Part shown: positions 23,130 to 30,903 of the stretch, in pieces | Layout of the letters: each line of letters starts with the position of its first letter | Position numbering within the stretch: the stretch's first letter is position 1 | From: Rhizobium sp. ASV8 | GTDB lineage: Bacteria; Pseudomonadota; Alphaproteobacteria; Rhizobiales; Rhizobiaceae | Assembly: GCF_016429255.1 (NCBI RefSeq) | Contig: NZ_JAELUG010000060.1 | Location: forward strand, 1 to 39,676 | Direction of reading: 5' to 3' | DNA length: 39,676 nt | Program-made: the position numbers and the translations under genes | Notes under the pieces: generated by a model | What the model saw: only the letters and a program-made list of their open reading frames with translations | The model's database searches: none | What the model was told of the DNA's origin: nothing

Positions 23130-24026
23130 TTAGACATCGATATCACGGCCAATTGAGCTTCTCTCCAAGTTTCGCCGCCGCCAGGCTGCAGGCGCCTCTC
23201 CCATCCGCTTGCGGAAGAAGCGCGAAAAATAGGCCGGATCTTCGAAACCCACTTCCCGACCGACATCTTCGACAGAGCGTATTGTGAACATCAAAAGCCG
23301 CTTGGCTTCGAGCAAGCGCCGCTCGAGCAGCAGTTCCTTGATGGTAAGTCCGAAAACCTCTCGTGCAGCCTTGTCGAGCAGATGCGGCGTCGTGGCGAGC
23401 AGCTCGACATAGCGGCCGACCGGCCAGTCGCTTCGGTAGTGACGATCGATAGCGCTTCGCAACGCCAGGGCAAGAGCGACGGTCGGTGAAGCTTGCGGCA
23501 ATGCCGCGCTGCCACCGAGCCTGGCCATCAGCGAGAGCACGACACCGATCAATCCCAGCATGACCTTTTCGCTTTGCCCGCCGCGCTCCCCATATTCGCC
23601 GCTCACCATCTCCAGAAGCGGACCAAGCTTCTGCCAAGCCGGATCCTCGGGACGGCCCGTCAAAAAAGTCGGGGTTTCGAGGCTCAAATCCACCTGCGAT
23701 GCGAGTGCCTTTAGCGTGTCGTCGGACACCGACACGACGATGGCGTCAGACTGGTCGTCGACTTCGAACCCATGGATGATGTTGCTCGGCACGAAACTGA
23801 TGGTGGGGGCGGAAAAATTCCAAGTTTCATCCTCGATGCGATAGCGACCGCCGCCCCTAAACCAATAGGTGATCTGCCCCATCGACGGATGCTTATGCGA
23901 CGCCACGCGCCCGAAATGCAGCGTTTTCCGGTCCATGACCGTCTCCACATGCAGGAATCCGACATCGAGTACGCGGCTTGGCTCGCCATAGACAAAGAAA
24001 TTTGGAACTTCACTCTTCTGGGACAT
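23130..24026 (-). CDS. AraC-family regulator, probable activator of hpaBC
   Basis: The product is 298 residues from the ATG at 24026; a longer in-frame start overlaps the hpaB promoter. The N-terminal cupin-type ligand domain has HKHPSMGQITYWFRGGGRY and PSNIIHGFEVDD. The C-terminal HTH pair has VELLATTPHLLDKAAREVFG, VEDVGREVGFEDPAYFSRFF and RKRMGEAPAAWRR. It is divergent from hpaB across 95 bases. E. coli HpaA, an AraC protein, activates its 4-hydroxyphenylacetate monooxygenase genes, so the same role is likely here, by context. Confidence 0.88.
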   Translation of the reverse strand: MSQKSEVPNFFVYGEPSRVLDVGFLHVETVMDRKTLHFGRVASHKHPSMGQITYWFRGGGRYRIEDETWNFSAPTISFVPSNIIHGFEVDDQSDAIVVSVSDDTLKALASQVDLSLETPTFLTGRPEDPAWQKLGPLLEMVSGEYGERGGQSEKVMLGLIGVVLSLMARLGGSAALPQASPTVALALALRSAIDRHYRSDWPVGRYVELLATTPHLLDKAAREVFGLTIKELLLERRLLEAKRLLMFTIRSVEDVGREVGFEDPAYFSRFFRKRMGEAPAAWRRRNLERSSIGRDIDV

Positions 24027-24121
24027 GCCGGAAAAAGTACCAGCGAATTGCCTCCTTTGTCCATGGCCGAGGCCCCGGCGACGGCATAGCATCGGCCATG
24101 ATCTCAAGGGAGGAATACGAG

Positions 24122-25684
24122 ATGCGAGCCGAAGACTACCGCAGCGACAAGACCCGTCCTTTCACAGGCGCCGAATATCTGGAAAGCCTGCGCGACGGGC
24201 GCGAAGTCTATATCAATGGCGAGCGCATCGCCGACGTGACCACCCATCCCTCCATGCGCAACTCCGCCCGCTCGATTGCGCGGATGTATGACGCGCTGCA
24301 CGACGAAAAATCCAAGGAGCGGCTGACGTCGCCGACCGACACTGGATCAGGTGGCTACACCCACAAATACTTCCGGGTAGCGAAATCCTCTGCTGAGCTT
24401 GTCGCCCAGCAGGGCGCCATCGCCGATTGGGCGCGCATGTCCTATGGCTGGATGGGGCGCACCGCCGACTACAAGGCAGCCCTCATGAACACGCTCGGCG
24501 CCAATGCCGATTGGTACGGGCCATTCAAAGACAATGCGCTTGCCTGGCACAAGCGCGCGCAGGAGTCCGTGCTCTTCATGAACCACGCGATCGTCAATCC
24601 GCCGATCGACCGTCATAAGCCTGCAGATGCCGTCAAGGATGTCTTCGTTCATATCACCAAGGAAACCGACGCCGGTATCTACGTGTCCGGTGCCAAGGTG
24701 GTCGCGACCTCTTCGGCGCTGACCCACTACAACTTCCTTGCCCAGAGTTCGGCGACCGTCACTGAAGATCCGTCGCTATCGGTCATGTTCATCGTTCCGA
24801 TGAACGCTCCTGGGATCAAGATGTTCTGCCGGGTGTCCTATGAGCAGACCGCCAATACGGTGGGGCAACCTTTCGACTATCCGCTGTCGTCGCGCTTCGA
24901 CGAGAACGACGCGATCCTGGTGCTCGACAATGTCTTCGTGCCCTGGGAAGACGTGCTTGTCTTGCGCGATGCGGCCAAGATCCTGTCTTTCCACCCGGCC
25001 TCCGGCTTCATGCATGGCTATTGCTTCCAGGGCTGCACGCGCTTCGCCGTAAAACTCGATTTCATCGCCGGACTGCTGGCCAAGGCGCTGCGTGCCACTG
25101 GCGGCGACGCCTTCCGCGGCAATCAGGCGGCACTCGGCGAAGTCATCGCACTGCGCCACATGTTCTGGTCCTTCTCCAACGCCATGGCCTACAATCCGCA
25201 GCCTTGGGCGAATGGTGCAGTGCTGCCGAACATGGAAGCCGCACTTTCCTACCGCACCTTCATGTCCGAAGCCTATCCGCGCGTCATCGAAACGGTGCGC
25301 AAGGTCGTCGCCTCGGGCCTCATCTACCTACCCTCCTCCGCCAAGGATTTTGGCAATCCGGAGATCGATCGATACCTCGCCCAATATGTGCGCGGGTCCA
25401 ACGACATGGGCCATATCGAGCGCATCAAGATCATGAAGCTTTTGTGGGATGCGACCGGCACCGAGTTCGGCGGGCGTCACGCCCTTTACGAGCTCAACTA
25501 TGCCGGCGCGCCCGAGGAAGTCCGTCTGCAGGTTCTGAAAGGTGCCGAGCGCGGCGGCCGGCTGAGGGAAATGGAAGCCCTGGTCGACCGCTGCATGAGC
25601 GACTACGACGAAAACGGCTGGACCGGAGACACCTGGCTTCCACCGCTTGGGCAAACCTCCCCTATCCGCAACGCCGCCGAGTGA
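24122..25684 (+). CDS. hpaB: 4-hydroxyphenylacetate 3-monooxygenase, oxygenase component
   Basis: HpaB uses free FADH2 and O2 to hydroxylate 4-hydroxyphenylacetate to homoprotocatechuate; relatives act on other phenols. With the ATG at 24122 (GGGAGG eight bases upstream) the protein has 520 residues, exactly the E. coli length; a much longer frame upstream lies in the divergent promoter. The start MRAEDYRSDKTRPFTGAEYL and the blocks MSYGWMGRTADYKAAL, FDENDAILVLDNVFVPWEDV and GTEFGGRHALYELNYAG are characteristic. hpaC follows after 10 bases. The later homoprotocatechuate genes are not in the window. Confidence 0.95.
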   Translation: MRAEDYRSDKTRPFTGAEYLESLRDGREVYINGERIADVTTHPSMRNSARSIARMYDALHDEKSKERLTSPTDTGSGGYTHKYFRVAKSSAELVAQQGAIADWARMSYGWMGRTADYKAALMNTLGANADWYGPFKDNALAWHKRAQESVLFMNHAIVNPPIDRHKPADAVKDVFVHITKETDAGIYVSGAKVVATSSALTHYNFLAQSSATVTEDPSLSVMFIVPMNAPGIKMFCRVSYEQTANTVGQPFDYPLSSRFDENDAILVLDNVFVPWEDVLVLRDAAKILSFHPASGFMHGYCFQGCTRFAVKLDFIAGLLAKALRATGGDAFRGNQAALGEVIALRHMFWSFSNAMAYNPQPWANGAVLPNMEAALSYRTFMSEAYPRVIETVRKVVASGLIYLPSSAKDFGNPEIDRYLAQYVRGSNDMGHIERIKIMKLLWDATGTEFGGRHALYELNYAGAPEEVRLQVLKGAERGGRLREMEALVDRCMSDYDENGWTGDTWLPPLGQTSPIRNAAE

Positions 25685-25694
25685 GGTCGTTGCT

Positions 25695-26207
25695 ATGGAG
25701 GAGCAACTTTCGAAAACCGAATTTCGCAACGCGATGGCCCGGGTCTGTGCCCCGGTCAACGTGATCACCACCAACGGCCCTGCCGGCCGCGGCGGCTTTA
25801 CCGCCACGGCCATGTGCAGCGTCACCGACGAGCCGCCGACGCTTTTGGTCTGCATGAACAGCCGCTCGACGCAGACCGCACTCTTCTTCGAAAACCGCCG
25901 CTTTTGCGTCAACGTCCTGACGCAGGAGCATAAGGAGCTGGCCGGCTACTTCGCCGGTCAACGCGCCGAGATGGAAGAACGTTATGCCGCGGCAGAATGG
26001 GTGGATTTCCGCTCCGGCAGCCAGGCGCTTTCCGACGCGATCGTTTCCTTCGATTGCCGTTTGACAGAAGCGCGCCTCGTCGGCACGCATCACATCTTCA
26101 TCGGCGAGGTAATGGATATCCGCAGTCGCAGGGACGGCCACGCCCTGCTCTATTTCGACCGCAACTATGTCCATGTCCCAACCCAGGCCGGCAGCTTCGC
26201 CGGCTGA
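25695..26207 (+). CDS. hpaC: 4-hydroxyphenylacetate 3-monooxygenase, flavin reductase component
   Basis: HpaC reduces FAD with NADH to feed HpaB. The 170-residue product is a flavin-reductase-like split-barrel protein: FRNAMARVCAPVNVITTNG, RGGFTATAMCSVTDEPPTLL (flavin-binding TA/S block), FCVNVLTQEHKELAGYFAG and the C-terminal LLYFDRNYVHV. The ATG at 25695 has GAGG eight bases upstream; a longer frame overlaps the hpaB end. It forms a two-gene operon with hpaB and ends at a strong terminator. Confidence 0.93.
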   Translation: MEEQLSKTEFRNAMARVCAPVNVITTNGPAGRGGFTATAMCSVTDEPPTLLVCMNSRSTQTALFFENRRFCVNVLTQEHKELAGYFAGQRAEMEERYAAAEWVDFRSGSQALSDAIVSFDCRLTEARLVGTHHIFIGEVMDIRSRRDGHALLYFDRNYVHVPTQAGSFAG

Positions 26208-26236
26208 GCAGCAAAACATTAAAGACGCCTACGACA

Positions 26237-26269
26237 GAAGGGGATGCGATCACGGACCGCATCCCCTTC
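26237..26269. terminator. Strong bidirectional terminator between hpaC and livF-type gene
   Basis: GAAGGGGATGCG (26237-26248) pairs perfectly with CGCATCCCCTTC (26258-26269) around a 9-base loop, 29 bases after hpaC and 25 bases beyond the convergent ABC gene. The plus side continues AATCATTTTGA. Confidence 0.8.
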
Positions 26270-26294
26270 AATCATTTTGAATACCGTTAAGTCG

Positions 26295-26996
26295 TCAGGC
26301 CGCGGCATCGCCGAGATAAAGACGATGCAGATGCGCCGGATCGCCGGCGAGCGTCGAGCAATCGCCGTCATAGACGATTGCTCCGCGGCGCAGGACGTAA
26401 GCGCGATCGCCGATCGCAAGCGCAAGCGCCGCGAACTGCTCGACAAGAATAACCGCCATGCCGGAATCGGCCAGTTGCCTGACCGCTCGCATCAGGCGGC
26501 TGACGATGACAGGCGCAAGACCGGAGGACATTTCGTCGATCATGATCACCTTCGGCCGGGTCAGCAGCGAACGGGCGATGACGACCATCTGCTGCTCACC
26601 ACCCGACAGCATGCCGGCCTTGATATCGCGACGCTGACGCAGCTCCGGAAAGAGGCCGTAAGCCTCCTGGAGATCGGCGGCAGGATCGAGTGCGACTTTG
26701 AGATTTTCCTCGGTGGTCATTTCCGGAAAGACCGTTCGCCCCTGCTCGACGTGGCTTATGCCGGCACGAGCGCGCAAACCCGCGCGCAGCTTCAAAAGCT
26801 CGGCGCCGTCCATCGTCACAGAGCCGGACGCAGCCGGGATAATGCCCGACAGGCTTTCGAGCAGCGTTGTCTTGCCCGCGCCGTTGGAACCGAGGAGCAC
26901 GCTGATCTCGCCGCTCGACACGCTGAGATCCACGCCGCGAATGACGGGAATTCCGGACCGATTGACGACGAGGCCGTTAATGGAAAGTGCGGTCAT
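26295..26996 (-). CDS. Branched-chain-amino-acid-type ABC transporter ATPase (LivF-like)
   Basis: One of two ATPase domains powering a LivFGHMJ-type importer. The product is 233 residues with Walker A GSNGAGKT at 36-43, Q-loop region SHVEQGRTVF, signature LSGGE at 130-134 and Walker B VIMIDE at 150-155. All catalytic motifs are intact, unlike the partner domain in the fused gene. Its ATG overlaps the stop of the fused permease-ATPase gene by 4 bases, so the two are translationally coupled. It is the last gene of the unit. Confidence 0.93.
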   Translation of the reverse strand: MTALSINGLVVNRSGIPVIRGVDLSVSSGEISVLLGSNGAGKTTLLESLSGIIPAASGSVTMDGAELLKLRAGLRARAGISHVEQGRTVFPEMTTEENLKVALDPAADLQEAYGLFPELRQRRDIKAGMLSGGEQQMVVIARSLLTRPKVIMIDEMSSGLAPVIVSRLMRAVRQLADSGMAVILVEQFAALALAIGDRAYVLRRGAIVYDGDCSTLAGDPAHLHRLYLGDAAA

Positions 26997-28708
26997 TCGG
27001 CAGCCTCTTCGAGTTCGATGCCCATATAGGCCTTCTGGACGATCGGCATGGCGAGCACGGTTTGCGGGGCGCCGTTGGCGATCACGCGCCCGAAATCGAA
27101 CACCGTGATCGCCGAGCAGGCCCGCCGTACGAGATCCATGTCGTGCTCGATCAGAAGCACGGCACTGCCGAAGGTCTCGGGGATGGCTGCAATGCGCTCA
27201 CCCAGCTTGACCGCGTCAGCATAGGACTGGCCAGCCGCAGGTTCGTCCAGGAGGATTACGGGCGGGCGCGAAGCGACCACGCCTGCCACATCGAGAAGAC
27301 GCCGTGTCCCTGCGTCGATCGAGGAGATCGGCGTGTCGGCAGGCGGGCAATCGAACCATTGCAGAATGGCGGAAAGTTCGTCATCTCTGATGGCGCCTGC
27401 GGCGAGCCGCACATAGCCGCCGACGCTGAGTTCAGGTGCGATACGAGTCGTCTGCCAGGTCCGGTGAATACCCAACCGGGCGCGACTGGTGGCCGAGAGA
27501 CCTTCCAGCGGCTTGCCATTCAGCTTCACCGAGCCGTCATAGCGGGCCAAAAAGCCGGCGATCGCGTCGACCATGGTCGACTTGCCGGCGCCGTTCGGCC
27601 CGACAAGGCCGACGACGGTTCGCGCAGGCACTTTGAGGTTGACTTTGTCGAGTGCCACGACCGCGCCGTAGCGGACGGTGAGATCGCTGACCTCGAGCGC
27701 CAGTCCCGGTTCGTGGGCAGCGCTTGGCGGCAGGCGGCCAGCATCTTGGTGGACAGAAGCTTCCCGGCGACGGGGCAACAGCTTGCGCCCGAGCCGCATC
27801 CAGGTCTCACTGATCGTTTCGCCGGAGGAGAGCGCATGCACGGCACCGATGGCGAAAAAGACGTTGCCGACATCCTGCGGCAGATTGAGCCTGCGCAGCA
27901 GTTCCGGAAACAACGTGATCAGTATGCCGCCGATGACGGCGCCGAGCGTAAAATGCGCACCAACCATGGTCGCGACGGCAAAGAGTGCCAGCGATTGCAT
28001 CATCGAGAAGTTTTCGGACACCAGCGTTCCGAGATAGCCGGCAAGCAGCCCGCCCGACACGCCGGAGATGAAGGCGCTAATGGCGAAGGCGCTCAGCTTT
28101 GCGCGCGGTATCGAAACGCCATGCGCCGCCGCCGCACGCTCCGAATGTCGCACCGCAAGCCAGGAAGCACCAAGCCGCGAGCGGCTGACGAATTCGAGAC
28201 TGACAGCGATCACCCCATAGACGATCAGCACGAAGATGAAGAAGCCATAATCACTCTCGAAAAGCGATGGGCGTACGACCTGGGTGAAGGTGGTCTGCCC
28301 CGGAAAGGTGATCGTCGCCAACACCGTATCGAACGCTGCCGCAAAGCCCAGGGTAACGATCGCAAGGTTGATGCCGCGCAGGCGCAGCGCCGGCAGGCCG
28401 ATAGCGATGCCGACCGGCACGGCGGCAAGACCGCCGACGATCATCCAGACGACAAGGCCGCCGGGCGCTTCAATGACGTTCAGGTATCCCGTCACCCAGG
28501 CGCCGACACCGGCAAAAGACATCTGGCAGAGCGAGATCATGCCGGTGCGGCCGGCGACGAGGCCGAGGCTTTGCAAGGCGATGCCGGTGATAAAGACGGC
28601 GGTCAGCAGGAATACCCAGTACTTCGGCAACAACAGAAGAATGAGGGCGCCGACTGCGGCAAGCGATATAGCCGTGACGACGGCGGCGCGGAAACTAGCG
28701 TGCTTCAT
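26993..28708 (-). CDS. Fused ABC permease-ATPase (LivM-LivG) of a branched-chain-type importer
   Basis: One 571-residue chain joins a LivM-type permease (about 1-310, with ALQSLGLVAGRTGMISLCQM and LVSENFSMMQSLALFAVATM) to a LivG-type ATPase (about 335-571). The ATPase has Walker A GPNGAGKST at 370-378, Walker B VILLDEP at 484-490 and the H-loop histidine at 522. The canonical LSGGQ signature is replaced by SIDAGTRR near 463-470, so this ATP site may be weak. The start ATG at 28708 overlaps the livH-like gene by 14 bases. An upstream in-frame extension lies wholly in that gene. Confidence 0.92.
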   Translation of the reverse strand: MKHASFRAAVVTAISLAAVGALILLLLPKYWVFLLTAVFITGIALQSLGLVAGRTGMISLCQMSFAGVGAWVTGYLNVIEAPGGLVVWMIVGGLAAVPVGIAIGLPALRLRGINLAIVTLGFAAAFDTVLATITFPGQTTFTQVVRPSLFESDYGFFIFVLIVYGVIAVSLEFVSRSRLGASWLAVRHSERAAAAHGVSIPRAKLSAFAISAFISGVSGGLLAGYLGTLVSENFSMMQSLALFAVATMVGAHFTLGAVIGGILITLFPELLRRLNLPQDVGNVFFAIGAVHALSSGETISETWMRLGRKLLPRRREASVHQDAGRLPPSAAHEPGLALEVSDLTVRYGAVVALDKVNLKVPARTVVGLVGPNGAGKSTMVDAIAGFLARYDGSVKLNGKPLEGLSATSRARLGIHRTWQTTRIAPELSVGGYVRLAAGAIRDDELSAILQWFDCPPADTPISSIDAGTRRLLDVAGVVASRPPVILLDEPAAGQSYADAVKLGERIAAIPETFGSAVLLIEHDMDLVRRACSAITVFDFGRVIANGAPQTVLAMPIVQKAYMGIELEEAAE

Positions 28709-29564
28709 CCCAGCGGGCTCCTCTTTGCGACCACAGGAGGACGGCAAGAATGACGATGAATGGAACGGTGCTGCGATACTGGCTGACGAGATCGATGGTG
28801 CTGACGGCACCCTCCAGAATACCGATCGTCAGTCCACCCAGAAGGGCGGCGCGAAAGCTGGCGAATGCGCCGATCAACGCGGCGGCCAAAGCCGGCACGA
28901 CGAGGAGACTCAGCGACGAAAAATCGGGAGAGCGCAGCGGCGCTATGATCATCAGCGCGAAGGAGGTCACGCCGCCGGTCACCGCCCAGACTCCAAGCGC
29001 CAGCAGCCGTACGTGAATGCCGATCAGTTCGGCTGCCATCGGCCGCTGCGACAGGGCACGCAATTGCAGCCCTATCCGTGTGCGCGCCAAAAACTGCTCT
29101 GTCACCAAGGTAAAGACCACAGAGAGAAGCAGTGTCGTGACAGCCGCCCAGGTGACTTCGACGCCGGCTAAACGAAAGGCCGATCCGGGGATCAACTCGG
29201 GAAAATAGTGGGGATGCTGGCCGCCGGTCAGCCGCAAGCCGATGGCGATGATGCCGACCAAAAGCGCGGCCGTGACCGCCGCCTTGGTCGAGGCGTTGAC
29301 GTTGGCAAACCAGGTCGTCATCACGAGCCCTATCAGGATGCCCGCGAAGGCGCCGGCGACGATGCCCAATAGCGCTGCAGGGATCAGCGGAACGCCGGCC
29401 TCGTGTAGCGCGACCATGATGAAGGTACCCGTGGCGCCGATCGCGGCACCGGTAAAGTTCACCACGGCCACCAGGCGATAGGTGAATATCGCGCAAACGC
29501 CGAGAATGGCATAGGCACCGCCTGCGGAAAGACCAGCCACGGCGGCTGTAAAAAGAGCGTTCAT
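28695..29564 (-). CDS. Branched-chain-amino-acid-type ABC permease (LivH-like)
   Basis: The product is 289 residues with about eight membrane segments. LivH-type blocks are LSAGGAYAILGVCAIFTYRL at the start, VNFTGAAIGATGTF (the position of the usual NFA(Q/H)G block), ARTRIGLQLRALSQRPMAAELIG (the cytoplasmic EAA-like loop) and the C-terminal PFIVILAVLLWSQRG. It follows the binding-protein gene after a 105-base spacer holding a strong hairpin and overlaps the fused gene by 14 bases. The transported substrate is not predictable from the sequence. Confidence 0.93.
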   Translation of the reverse strand: MNALFTAAVAGLSAGGAYAILGVCAIFTYRLVAVVNFTGAAIGATGTFIMVALHEAGVPLIPAALLGIVAGAFAGILIGLVMTTWFANVNASTKAAVTAALLVGIIAIGLRLTGGQHPHYFPELIPGSAFRLAGVEVTWAAVTTLLLSVVFTLVTEQFLARTRIGLQLRALSQRPMAAELIGIHVRLLALGVWAVTGGVTSFALMIIAPLRSPDFSSLSLLVVPALAAALIGAFASFRAALLGGLTIGILEGAVSTIDLVSQYRSTVPFIVILAVLLWSQRGARWDEAR

Positions 29565-29625
29565 TCAGAGACTCCGGAAGCGGGCACACCGCCTCACCAG
29601 ATCAGATCCTTGTCAGGGCTCATCA

Positions 29626-29657
29626 CCCGGCCTTGTCTTGATGTCGACAAGGCCGGG
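29626..29657 (-). terminator. Hairpin after the binding-protein gene (attenuator or mRNA stabiliser)
   Basis: CCCGGCCTTGTC (29626-29637) pairs perfectly with GACAAGGCCGGG (29646-29657), 8-base loop, 12 bases after the binding-protein stop and 61 bases before the livH-like start. Such hairpins commonly let more binding protein than permease be made. A poor T tract argues for partial termination or 3'-end protection. Confidence 0.65.
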
Positions 29658-29669
29658 CGTTCAGCCTTC

Positions 29670-30851
29670 TTACTTGGCCTTGGCCAACGTATACCAATCC
29701 GGCGTTTTGACCGTCCACTTGCCACCGACAAGCTGCATGACCTTGGTCGCCTTCATGGGCGAATGCGCCCTGGCTTCGCCAAAGACATAGGGGCTGCCGG
29801 CGAGCGAATACTGCATTTCCTTGCCAGCCTTCAGCGCCGAAGTGACGGATTCGCGGGTGACGTCACCGTCGATGCCCGAGATCGTGTCGATCATCACCTT
29901 GGCGGCGAGATAGCCACCCTGCGAAAACGCTGTTTTTGCAAGGCCAGCCTTCTCCATGGTCTTGGCCCAATCGGCATTGGCAGCGGTATCTTCAGTATAG
30001 GGCTCCCATTCAGTGCCGACGTAGACGGGTTGCTTGCTATCGGCCAGCGCCTTGGCAACGCCCTCGGTATAGCCGGGCGCCAGGAACAGCCAGTTGATGC
30101 CCGAGATCTTCTGCGCATCCGCAGTCTTCACCCATTGCACCACGCCCGGCTCGACCTGATTGGTGAGCACGGCATCGCAGCCGGCATCGCGCGCCTTGAT
30201 GACGTAAGGCGTGAGGTCACCCTGCGGCGGCAGGGTCATGTCAACGAGACCGACCTTGTTGCCGGTCAGCTTCTGCCAGGCGGCAACTGCGTTGCCATAG
30301 GCTTCCTGCGTACCGCCGAGGATCAGGAAGAAGGCGCAGACCTTCTTTGCTCCAAGGTTCTTTGTCGCATAGTCAAGCATGACCGTGGTCAGCGTGAAGG
30401 GGCCGACATTGACAGGCGAAATGCTCGGCGCATTGAAGCAGAGCGGGTCGACGCCCACGCCCTGAACCGCGAGCACATCGTTGCGATTGTAGGTGCCGGC
30501 GTTGACCGCGCAGTCGAGCAGGCTTGCGCCACCGGCGAGAGCCACGACGCCCTTGTTGTCGATCAAGTCACGCGCTGCCTGGGCTGCCACTTGCGGGTCA
30601 CCCTTATCGTCGGCAAGCGAATAATCGATCTTGCAGCCATTGATGCCGCCGGCATCGTTCAGTTGCTCGAAAACAGCCTTGGTGGCCTTCGGCGCGTCGG
30701 AAAAATCGACGACGCCGGTGACGGTCGAGACGGCGCCGATCTTGATCGGCCCTTCCTTGCAGGTCGGTCCCGCCGCAAAGGCAGACGACCCGGTAAAGGC
30801 CAAGCCGGCAACCGCCAGGCCAACGGCCGCGAGTGTGGATGTCAATTTCAT
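29670..30851 (-). CDS. ABC transporter substrate-binding protein (LivJ/Leu-Ile-Val type)
   Basis: The periplasmic receptor of the adjacent importer. The product is 393 residues from the ATG at 30851, preceded by an AAGGAGGGAAGGG ribosome site. A signal peptide covers residues 1 to about 26 (LAAVGLAVAGLAFTGSSAFA). The mature protein has the type I fold: IKIGAVSTVTGVVDFSD with the usual early ligand loop, ARDLIDNKGVVALAGGASL, and a late GMKATKV-like block SPMKATKVMQLVGGKW. It is 52 bases after the amidohydrolase gene and probably in the same transcript. The ligand may be the amidohydrolase substrate; this is inference. Confidence 0.92.
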   Translation of the reverse strand: MKLTSTLAAVGLAVAGLAFTGSSAFAAGPTCKEGPIKIGAVSTVTGVVDFSDAPKATKAVFEQLNDAGGINGCKIDYSLADDKGDPQVAAQAARDLIDNKGVVALAGGASLLDCAVNAGTYNRNDVLAVQGVGVDPLCFNAPSISPVNVGPFTLTTVMLDYATKNLGAKKVCAFFLILGGTQEAYGNAVAAWQKLTGNKVGLVDMTLPPQGDLTPYVIKARDAGCDAVLTNQVEPGVVQWVKTADAQKISGINWLFLAPGYTEGVAKALADSKQPVYVGTEWEPYTEDTAANADWAKTMEKAGLAKTAFSQGGYLAAKVMIDTISGIDGDVTRESVTSALKAGKEMQYSLAGSPYVFGEARAHSPMKATKVMQLVGGKWTVKTPDWYTLAKAK

Positions 30852-30903
30852 TCTCTTCCCTTCCCTCCTTGTAATTTGCGGCGTTTCCTCTTCGCCGCAC
30901 CAG

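Noticed and set aside
23978..24121. Extended 568-codon start for hpaB
   Set aside because: The extra 48 codons overlap the divergent AraC gene start and promoter. The ATG at 24122 has a strong ribosome site and gives the standard 520-residue length.
26987..28753. 588-codon plus-strand frame opposite the fused LivM-LivG gene
   Set aside because: Antisense shadow of a clear ABC gene; charged low-complexity translation without any fold signature.
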